A stretch of DNA of 64,000 bases from Anodontia alba (taxonomy: Eukaryota; Mollusca; Bivalvia; Lucinida; Lucinidae): the NCBI GenBank assembly GCA_964016985.1, contig OZ024827.1, positions 77,826,335 to 77,890,334 on the forward strand. The letters are read 5' to 3'. The notes under the pieces are model-generated. The model was not told the origin of the DNA. It saw nothing but the letters and a program-made list of their open reading frames with translations, and did no database searches. This document shows positions 49,801 through 61,800 of the stretch, in pieces. A program made the position numbers and the translations under genes. How positions within the stretch are numbered: position 1 is the first letter of the stretch; each line of letters opens with the position of its first letter.

Positions 49801-52800
49801 CACTTCAGAAACTTAGGAATGAAATGGTTAACAATATAAAATTGGTGACAACTCATGTGGCGAAATGTGCGTGTGGTCTGGGATGGAGGGGGGCGGTGGG
49901 GGTGGGGGGTGAAGTTAGAGTGAATATTATTTAAACTGGCAACCTGACAAATGGCAAATACCGTCTATAAGTATTCGGACAGACAGGACTGAGAAAACAG
50001 TGCAGACCCAGATGAGATGCCTCATAATGCAGCATCTCATCTGGGTCTACACTGTTTGCCACTCATCCAGCAGTTTTTAGTCATAACAACAGACATTAAA
50101 TTTTACTTGTTCAAATTTTAGAACAAGTGTAGTAAGGAGTTGAGGTGTCTGAATATTTTGATATATGAGGTACAATGTATATATATTATACATATGTGAT
50201 CCACTATAGAAAAAACACCTTTGTGATTTTCTGGAAAAAGGTAAATCCCAGGACAAATAAAATCTATAAAGGTCCCCGCCCCCACCACACCACCACCACG
50301 CCCCCTGGAAACACCAAATACATAAAATAATGAAAATGGGTCTCAGTTTCATTTTGACTCTAAAACTTACAAAAAAAGTTCTAGTGGTGGGGGCACTTCG
50401 AGCAATAAAGCTTTAACATCTCATATTATTATAAACTTAAAACTTCCTTAACCCTTGCAAGATGCCACGCTCACTTCTAGTTTTCAGCCAATCCGATTAC
50501 TTGATCCAGATTATAAATTCATATACTTAATGGCAAACAGCGCAGATCCAGATCAGTTGGCTTCTTCAGAAGCCAACTGATCAGGATCTACATTGTTTGC
50601 AAAGGCAGGGTATATCAAGGTTCAGCAGGACTAGGGTTAAAAGTTCAGGTTTTGTCTGTTTGAGTTGTGATTTAATGACACTGTCAACAATCTTTCCGTC
50701 ATGTGTTCCATGATGGTGTTTAAACAATATCATGGGGACTGATGTCTTTTTATAGTGATGCCACACTGCAGTATCATGCTCCAAACACACTGACATAATG
50801 CACCAGTCATTTGTATCCACTGCCCCCAACCCCACCCCCGGCCACACCCATGGAGATAAGCTGGGACAACAGCTTTCCTTCCATCATAGCCCTGCTAAAT
50901 ACATCACACAGCGGGGACATCTGGCTAGTAAAAGCCCATCCTTTTTTTATCCACTCTCCTCCCTCTACCCCATGGGACAATGAAAACTCTGCTATTTTGC
51001 TGGGAATTCACAACCCCCATACTTTCCCCGGCACTGCAGGCATTCAAAAGGTCATAGCCTTTCTTATCTTAAGCACTGGCTAAAAGTCTGGGCCCAGTTG
51101 TTCAAAGCTAACGATGTCGTTAGTTAACGATTCGTTAAAATTTAAATCGAGTGATACGCAAATATGCTGAAATTTTTTGCTGAAAAAATGTGAGAAGCTT
51201 TTGCAGTGCAAAAGCTACTCACATTTTTTCAGCAAAAAATATCAGAATATTGTATATTGAATCCACTAAAACAGTAAACGAAATGACCCTTAACGAGCTT
51301 GTTAAGCTAACGACGCTTTGAACAACTGGGCCCTGATACACATACGACTCTATTTACCTGAATTCATCATCTTCAAATATCTTGGCTTGGTGGAAATGTT
51401 TCATGTACATCAAGTTGGCTGTCCTAAACAGGTAAAGAAAACATCATTTACACTTTAAATAACATGCCATGTTTATTGTGTTGGGTTTTAATGACATGTC
51501 AACCCTTATGGGTCATTTTGTGTCATGATCCCAGAGATAGGGAGAAAAGATATAGAAGAGATAGTAGAAGAGATGAAAGAGAGGAACAGGGAAGAAAGAG
51601 GAACAAGAATGAAAGTGAAGAAACAGAAGAAATGAAAACATTCCCCCTCTACCCTTACATGCTACAAGGTTAGCTGACCTTGCCCAACATAAGCCAATAT
51701 CAGTTGGACGTCCCGGTGACGTAAGATACATGATACCTTCACACCACCTGACCCCCTCCAGCATGCCATGTAATTTTAGCAGAAAATATTTTAAACCTTT
51801 TCTCTTATTTTTCCAAGAAAATAGGATTTGACATTTCATGCAAATAGACTCCTTAGAAAATAGGATTTGGCACTTCATGCAAACTGTCTAAAGACGATTT
51901 GCATACAATGTCAAATCTGTTATTTTTTATTTATTTATTTTTTTTTTTGAAAAAATATCATCAGTTTGTTGTTTGCTGAATTTGCCCATAGTGAGTTAAA
52001 TATTAAGAATTTACAATAAACACTCCCTCTCAGAAGAGTCAGCAATTTAAAATGCAAGCAAATCGGGTTTAATTAATTAGCTTTTAAAAGAATATCAACC
52101 ATATAAAACTTGACATAAAATGGATACAGCTAAATGAGTCTTTAGAAGGAAATGAAGCATGACTACTTCATGCTCATCAGAAACAAATTTAATTTCATCA
52201 CGTACCACAATTAAAATGTTCACTATCATAATAAGCAATATATACATGTATAAACTCCATCCCTTTTTCCTCCCCATGCTAGGCACAAATAACTCTCTTC
52301 CCCATGCTAGGCACTAATAACTAAGTGTTTTAGCAATTTGAAATGTGAAGTTTCTTCAAGTGGAAACTTGACAAATACATAATTTGAAACAGCCTACAAT
52401 AATTACCCTAAATATATGAACACCTGATCTGATTTGTTTGCATTGGAGTTTTATGTCCCATTCAACACAGTTCATAGCAACAAATAAGGCGCTTTTTTCA
52501 TCCGAAAAATGCTGATATTTTTCTTATTTCTCCACAAAAACATATACTGTGGGTACTCATTAGAAGTGCCTCGGTGAGGCACTTCTAATGAGTACCCACA
52601 ACATACATTTTCGTGGAGAAATAAGAAAAATATTATGTGGATACCCCCTCTTATCTGTAGCTATGAGTTACACTGTTAAGGTTATGTCAAGTCGGTCAGT
52701 TAACCTACTCACACTTCCTTCCCAGATTTAGTCGGTTCACCAGTACTTTGTCATAGCAACAGATAAGGCACTTTTTTCATCCGAAAAATGCTGATATTTT

Positions 52801-55800
52801 TCTTATTTCTTCACAAAAGCATACGTTGTGGGTACTCATAAGAAGTGCCTCGGCGAGGCACTTCTAATGAGTACCCACAACATATGTTTTCGTGGAGAAA
52901 TAAGAAAAATATTATGTGGATACCCCCTCTTATCAGTAGCTATGCTTTGTGCAGTCTGATATGCAGTCACACATGCTACTGACTCCACTATGGAGCTATG
53001 TTGAATTCCTTTGACTACCTTGTGTTGTATCAAGAAAGTGTTGACCAAATATAAGACTGTGCAGACATTGATCAAACTGCTTCTTTAGAAATGGGAGAAA
53101 ATTCTTTCCTTTAAGAGTAGCTATAGCTCTCATAGCAACAGATAAGGCACTTTTTTCATCCGTAAAATGCTGATATTTTTCTTATTCTCCACGAAAACAT
53201 ATATTGTGGGTACTCATTAGAAACGCCTTGCCAAGGCACTTCTAATGAGTACCCACAACATATGTTTTCGTGGAGAAATAAGAAAAATATGTGGATACCC
53301 CCTCTTATCTGTAGCTATGGCTCTTGATAAGATGTTTTTTTTTCATTACAAAAGTATTGATATTTATCTTTATTTCTCCAAAGAGACATAAGCTGTTGGT
53401 ACTCATTAGAAGCACCTCAGAGAGGTGCTTCTAATGAGTACCTACAACATATTTTCGTGGAGAAATGAAGAAAATATTCACCAGATACCCACTCTTATCT
53501 AGACCTATGGTAGCCCTCCATGAAAAAGGGAGGCAAATATTTCCATGACAGAGTTATTTGCCTTTGCAAGTGTATCCATTCTCTTTAATCTCCTATATAT
53601 ATGATGATAAAACAAGAAGATCTTACCAGTTAGGAATCTCTGACTTAATGATTAGATAGATAAGAAGAGGCAGGAAATCATCCGTAGTCATCATCAGATC
53701 TGAAACGAGAAATGCCAATAATAACAAAGGATTTGTTTACCCTTGTCCGGCTGAATAAATTAAACCGCCACACCCACTTCTAATTTACAGCCAATCAAAT
53801 TACTTGATCTGCATTGTTGCTATAAATTCATATACTTAATGGCAAACAGTGCAGATCCTGATGAAGAAGCCAACTGATCTGGATCTGCACTGTTTGCAAA
53901 GGCATGGTATATCCGGGTTCAACATGACAAGGATTAAAGAGGTGTCAGGGTTCTTATTAACTTCAAATATGGAGTCCTAGACTCCTATTGTGGTGACTGG
54001 TACTCTTATTTTTCAAAATATATTTTCTGGTAGTAACAAGAAAACAATCAATACTATACAGTTGGTTGTCTTGGAGTTAAACGGCCCAGTCAACACTATT
54101 AAGGTCATGTCGAGCATGTCAGTTCACCTAACCACACTTTTCCTGGGCAGGGTTAGTCCTCTAAGTGGTTAACCATTACTTTTGCACATTTTTTTGCCAG
54201 AAACTGACAGCTACATTTCTTCAATAAGCAGAAGGAAGAGAAAGACCTAGATAATATTTCATGATAAATCTCCAGGAAAGAATATTGCCAACCCTGGCTG
54301 GGATCGAACCCATGACCTCCTGGTCACCATTCCGATGTGCATCTAACTGAACCGCCAAGGATGGTGACAGAGCTCTAGATAAGAGTGGTATCCAGATATA
54401 TATTTCTCTTATTTCATCTAAAAACAAGAACTCCACTGAGCGGGGCAATATACACTCGTAGGGCCATAGGTTTTTTTCAGTTACAGGAATATTTGCATCT
54501 TAGGACCAACATGGTCCTGTATACATAATATAGCTTACGTATGAATCCAAGCTTCTGACAACTTAAATTGGCTGATTTGGTTTTATGCTTGTCAGTAAGT
54601 AAATGTTCACAAAATATCTAGAAATATCAGAAGATTCAGTGCTTCTTGGCAAAACTTTGTAACTTTACTCTTTCCATGACTTGTCTGAAGTTTTTCCATG
54701 ACTTCAGAATGTCAAGGGTAATCCTTATGAAGGAGATATACAACAAGAAATCACTATATGAAGTATACAAAATAGCTAATATATGGACATTTCATACAAA
54801 TTTGACTCAACAAAGTGACCAGAGGGTGACAGATACCCCCAGTTGGCAACAATCATTCAACATGCCTGATTCTCTTTTACACAATACAACAAGTCATACC
54901 CAATCTTTGCACCAAATTTCAAAATCATACGTCCAGTAGTTCCTGAGAAATCTTTTATGGAAAAAAGTTTACACACACATACACAAACACATAAGCACAT
55001 ACATACAAACATTGTTACTGAAAAGACACAAACCATATAAAAAGGATTTTTACTGGACTTACCTTGTGACACGTTTGCTTTCTTTAGTGGTTTAGTGAGT
55101 GCGGATACCACCCTCTTCAAACAAAACAATCTTCCTAGAGGTGTACCAAACTTATTCAACTTTGCAAGCTCCATTTTTGCTACTGGCAAATTTTCTTCGA
55201 ACTCCTTTCTCACTCCAAGCTGTTTTAATCTAATGTGCTTGAGATTTCGTGTCATTTTGTTGACTTCTGCATCTGAGGACTTCACACAGGCTGTGATAGT
55301 TGAGAACAACTGCTTATGGGTGGAGTTCATCATATACATCTGAAAAAGACGTCTTGCCAAAAACTCAAGATACCATATTAGAAATACAGTTGACTCGCTA
55401 TCTCGAACTTGCTTATCTCGAATAACCGCTTATCTCGAAGCGAAAATCTGGTCCCTGCCAAAACATGAAAATCTTTACATGCAAACAAAAATATTGTGGA
55501 AAAGAGGAGAAATTGCTCCTCCTCTTTTCCACAATATTTTCAATATATCTCTAACTTCAAGAGTCCAATTATACATATATTTGTTAAATGTGGTTAATCG
55601 AATTAGTTTTTCCTCTATTCTGCAAATCTGATATGTCGAAGTACGGATACCTCGAAGTATTTCAGAGAGTACCTTGGAATTCGAGATAACGAAGTTGACT
55701 GTAACTGCATTATCAATCAAATAGAGGTTATAATGGATAAGCTTTTAAAGGCTAGGCAGTATACTCACGTTTTTAATCATGATAAAAGTATGCATGATTT

Positions 55801-58800
55801 TGCAATGAGTGCATAATTACTTCAGAAACGTTTTGAGGTCATACATTCATCGCTACAGATAAGAGGGGGTATCCACATAATATTTTTCTTATTTCTCCAC
55901 GAAAACATATGTTGTGGGTACTCATTAGAAGTGCCTCGATGAGGCGCTTCTAATGAGTACCCACATTGTATGTTTTCGTGGAGAAATAAGAAAGATATCA
56001 GCATTTTTCAGATGAAAAAAGAGCCTTATCTGTTGCTATGCATACATTTTCATGTAACTACTTTGGATATCACATCATCATGTAGAATACAATTATCAAA
56101 CAAAAAACAAAACAAAACAATTTGGGTCTAGAATTGTGGGTTTGTAAAACACAAAGTCCTTTCCTGTTGCTCTATATCTCCTCTTCATAAGGACAGTAAG
56201 TCCCCAAATATATGCTTGTCCTTACAAAATGCCAAACTTGAAAAGGGGCATTAAATTCATAAATAATTAATCCCTTTTTTTTTTCAAACTACCAAATTAT
56301 TAACTCCTCTGCCTCCAACAAATACTGCCAAATACCAAAGCACTACCTCAAGCACTGTCTGAAATATATTGTACACATTGATTGGTAAGTTTGGGAGTTA
56401 AACTGCCCAGTGAAAGCTATTAAGGTCATGCCAATCTGGGCCCAGTTGTTCAAAGCGTCGTTAGCTTAACGAGCTAGTTTAGGGTCATTTCGTTAACTGT
56501 TTTAGTGGATTCAATATACAGTATTCTGATATTTTTTGCTGAAAAAATGTGAGTAGCTTTTGCACTGCAAAAGCTACTCACATTTTTTTCAGCAAAAAAA
56601 TTCAGTATATTTTGCGTATCACTCGATGTAAATTTTAATGAATCGTTAACTAACAACATCATTAGTTTTGAACAACTGGGCCCTGGTCAGTTTACCTAAC
56701 CACACTTTTCCTGGCAAGCTTAGTGCTCTAAGTGGTTAACCAGTACTTGCACACATTCTTTTGTCAGAAACTGACAACTGCACTTTCTATCTTTACCTCT
56801 TTTACCTAAGGCACACATGTACAGGATCAAACAGACACTATATAGTTCTATTTATCTCATCTGTATTTGTAACAGCATCATATGGGCAAAAACAAATCCC
56901 ACTTGCTATAGTTATGTCTTTAAACCTTAAAGGTATGCAGAAGACTTTCTAAAACTGATTTTTTTTTTTTTTTTCAGACAAATAAGATATTTTGTGTGAA
57001 TCGTCTGCCTAGCAACAGATTATTCAAATGAAATGTCAAGTTTTATTTTCTCTGAAAATAAAAAAAAAAAATATCAGTGCTTACATTAAGGGAATTCGGG
57101 GAGTCAGAGACTCCCAAAAGTTGGTCCTGGACTTCCGAAAGTGGACGTCAAGAAGTCCAGACCTCCAATTTTAGACACATCTCACCATTCATAAAAATAA
57201 ATTCTAATGACCACTGCTTACATTTACGGAACCCAAAGGACATGCGACGTTTATACAATATCGCCTCAATGTTGATGCAACGACCCAGGCGACATTGTAT
57301 AAATGTTATGTGCCAGCTTGGAATTCTGGGACAGTATAAAAGAATTTTGTTCACCTTGACTTTCACTTAATGAAGCAAAGATGTCCCAGGACTTCCTAAT
57401 TTTGATAGTTAGTGCATGGAAAATATTTCAAAGTGTTGTCTGCTGTAGTTGTAATCAGCAGTTTAAGGGTAAATAAGGTAATGATCATTTAACCCATTTT
57501 AGACTGAATAAACTCTCACACACTTTATTTTGGAAGAGTCCAATTTCAATTTTGGGTATGTCAGGCTATGTGATTAAGATATTCCTAGATTTTTTTTTTG
57601 TGGTTAGGTAGGAGTTTAACGACTCAGTCAACACTTATAAGGTCATGTCTAGCTGGTCAGTATACCTCATCACGTTTTTCCTGGGCAGGTTTAGTCCTCT
57701 AAGTTGTTAACCAGTACTCATGCACATTCTTTTACCAGAAACTGACAACTGCCCTTCTTGAATCAGAAGGATGAAATTGACAGCAGAAAATATTTCATGA
57801 TCAATCTCAATGAAAGAATGCTGCCAGACCTGATGGGGGCTGAACCCGCGACTTCCTGATCACCAGTTCTACAAACATCTGACTGAGCCACAGAGGCTGA
57901 TGGCTATCCCTAGAGAAAAATGGCTAAACTAATTACAAACAGGAGACCCTGATATGATGCTGCCATCTGATCTGGGTCAGCAGTTTGCCAATTAGCCTTT
58001 TTGGGGGTCTCCAGACTGAAAAAGGTTTACATACCTCAACAGCAACTTTTAATTGGATCATATAGGCATCACTGAGTTTCACTGATCTTTTCTGGAAAAT
58101 AAATGAGATGTGCTATGAGAAACTGAGTTTTCCTGATTAAATGAACAGCAGTAAATACCAAGGCCAGCCAGCTAAGCCACACAGTCTAATAATAAACTTT
58201 CCCATACACTGGTATATTCTGCAGTGGCCAAAGATTATGTTAGTGGACGGTGAAGATCCTGATCAGACAACATAGCTCAAATGTATAATTACATAGGTCT
58301 AGATAAGTGTGGGTATCAGGTAAATAGTTTTCTTATTTCTCGACGAAAACGTATGTTGTGGGTACTCATTAGAAGCGCCTCGCTGAGGCGCTTCTAATGA
58401 GTACCCACAATATATGTTTTCTTCGAGAAATAAGAAAAATACAGATACTTTTTGGTCAAGAGCTATGAATTAACTACTTTGATCAGTGTAAACTACTCAA
58501 GATTAACATATGAGCCTCATCATGACAAACCTGTCCAATGCCATACAAGAGCTACATATGCCCTGACTAGACTGGTCACTCCGATTGTTTTATTTACAGG
58601 GCAGAAATAACTATAAATGTGTGTTTGTAAAACACCAGTCCCCCAACTATATGCTTGTCCCTTAAAACACCAATCCACAAACTATATGCTTGTCCCTATA
58701 AAATGCCAAACCTTAAAAGGGCTATAGCTCTCATAAAAATCAATCCAGCTTTTTTTTTTTTTTATTACTTTTCAAAAACAAGAAGTGTCAAAAAAGCAGT

Positions 58801-61800
58801 GCTTATTAGATAATCCCTACAAAGTAATGACTGCCTCCTATAAATGATTTGGCAAAGTAAAAAGCAGAAACCAAAATTTAAGATGTATGGACACACCGAC
58901 AGATGGTTAAAGTCAAACAGTATACCTACCCCCCCACTAAACACACATACATACAAACACAGTTTGTTTGTTTGTGTTGAGGTTTTACGGCCCAGTCAAC
59001 CTATTGGGGCCATGTCGAGTGTGGTCAGCTTACCTATCCACACTTTTACTAGGCAGGCTTAGTCCACTAAGCGTTCAACCAATATTGTGCACATTCTTTC
59101 ACCAGAAACTGACAACTGCCCTTCTTGAATCAGCAGAAGGGAGAGAAAGAGCGTAGAAAATATTTTATGATCTATCTCCGACAAAAGAATGTTACCTACC
59201 GAGCCGGCTGGAAATAGTGAAAAAATTAAAGAAATACAGGTCAGCTGATTTTTCACAAGGACCCCATATATGAAGTTAAAAAACCCTAGCATACACCCTT
59301 CATTAGTTATGACTCACACCAAAATGTGCTTTTATTTTGTTTGTTTGTGTTGAGGTTTTACGGCCCAGTCAACCCAATGGGGTCATGTCGAGCGCGGTCA
59401 GTTTACCTAACCACACGTTTACTGGGCAGGCTTAGTCCTCTAAGCGGTTAACCAGTATTGTGCACATTCTTTCGCCAGAAACTGACAACTGCCCTTCTTG
59501 AATCAGCAGAAGGGAGAGAAAGAGCGTAGAAAATATTTCATGATCAATCTCCGACAAAAGAATGTTACCTACCGAGCCGGCTGGAAATAGTGGAAAATAA
59601 AAGAAATACAGGTCAGCCGATTGTTTCACAAGGAACCCATATATGAAGTTAAAAAGCCCTAGCATACACCCTTCATTAGTTATGAATCACACCAAAAAGT
59701 GCTTTTATTTAATACCTACATGATTTTATGGAAAATTGGAGAAAATTACCTTGGAATTATCATCAACCACACCTTAACAAGTGCTCTCTCTACATTGTGA
59801 CTGAACAAGTCTCAACAAGCTGGCAACATGTATAAATAAAGCATTTACCCTAACCCAGCGGGCACATGACGTTTATACAACGTCTGCTCAACGTCGATGC
59901 AACGTCATTACGTTGCATCGACGTTGAGGCGACGTTGTATTAACGATATGTGCCCACTGGGAAGTATTGGGACACCTTATCTACTAACCATTCTTGTCCT
60001 AAGATTGAAAATAGTCCATTCTACTACCTCTCGATGTCTCTAAAGAATTGCTGTATGTATGTATGGCTAACAGTGTGGCCCCTGATCAGACGCCACATTC
60101 TGTGGCGTGTGATCTGGGTCTACCCTATTTGCAAAGGCCGTTCTGTCCCAATACTTAAGGTAACTGCAGTACTACTGGTAGAATGACAAACAGTACAGAC
60201 CCTGTCAGGGCCCAGTTGTTCAAAGCTAACGACATTGTTAGTTAACGATTCGTTAAAATTTACATCGAGTGATACGCAAATATGCTGAAATTTTTTGCTG
60301 AAAAAATGCGAGTAGCTTTTGCAGTGCAAAAGCTACTCACAAATTTTCAGCAAAAAATATCAGAATATTGTGTATTGAATCAGCTAAAACAGTTAAGGAA
60401 ATGACCCTTAACGAGCTCGTTAAGCTAATGACGCTTTGAACAACTGGGCCCAGATTGCAAAGCCTGATAGGGGTTTACACTCTGGTACAATGTATTTCTG
60501 TTCCAATATGTAGTAACTATGGTAATAAATCTTACATGTATAGACCCCATTTAAAAAAGAAGCAAAAACAATTCTGACAAAGTTAGCTCCCTGGAAAATG
60601 TAGGAAACCAAAAAGGAAGTCACAAAAGTTGTCTCCAAGGAAGAAAAGTCTAGAATTTGTTTTCCCCTAAAGTTTACAACTTACCACAGAAGGATCTTTA
60701 AGCACCACTTGCATGGCTCGGGTCAGCTGGGCGGAGACAAAATCCTAAGAAGAAAAAACAAAAGAAAATCAAAATGACCAGATTATGATAAAGTGTTATG
60801 TCAGTTTTATGAAAAGCAGCCATTACCTGCTGAGTTAAATAGTAAAAAATGACATTTTAAAATATTTTCCTTACTTTATATTTAAAGTAAGGCTCCATTG
60901 GAAACAATATGAATAAAATATCAAATATTACTTTTTGTAAAAATGAGAATCAGTTGATTTGCCAGCAGAATCCTATGATGGTACTCAGCTATGAAACTGT
61001 AAGAGCAGGAAATGTAACAAAGGACTTGTTACAGAGTATTCAGTGATAATTCTTGGATAATTTTTCTTATTTCTCCATACAGACATATATTGTGGTTACT
61101 CATTAGAAGTGCCTCACTGAGGCACTTCTAATGAGTATCCACAGCATATGATTTTGTGGTGAACTGGAGATAATTATCCCAGAATTATCATCAAATACAG
61201 CTCCTTAAGAAGTCCTCTGTGACACTCAGTGCACTTACATTATGTGGAGTACCTGGATTGAAGATTTTCAAAATGGCCACCAAGGCTGCCATCTTCAATA
61301 CGGGAACAGAACATTTTAGCAATTCTGAATCTCTTTTTTGCTCTGATGCCTCCCAACAAGTTTCAGCTCCTTTTGAATTACAGTTTGGGAGGAGATATCT
61401 TTTGAAGATTTTCAAGATGGCGGACATGGCGGCCATCTTGGATATCAGAACTGTATGCTTTAAGCAATTCTAACAGTTACTCTCTACGTGGCCCCAATGC
61501 CTCCCACGAAGTTTGGGCTCAATCTGATTTAGGGTTTGAAAGCAGATGTGGTTTCAAGATTTTCAAGATGGCCAAACAGACAAATTAAGCGATTCTGACT
61601 CTCTATGTCACTGTGATGCCTCCCATCAAGTTTTGTCTCATTCCGACTTACAGTCTGGGAGGAGATGTCTTTAAACCAAGTTTTGGCTCAATCTGACATA
61701 TGGTTTGAAAAATCTCGTTTGAAGATCTCTATGTCACTGTGATTCCTCCAATCCAGTTTCTGCTCAATCCGACTTACAGTTTGGGAGATGTTCTTAGAAG

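Noticed and set aside
57077..57370. 97-residue plus-strand frame as a gene
   Set aside because: It runs through a diverged ACGTTG palindrome and purine/pyrimidine repeats; no family resemblance.
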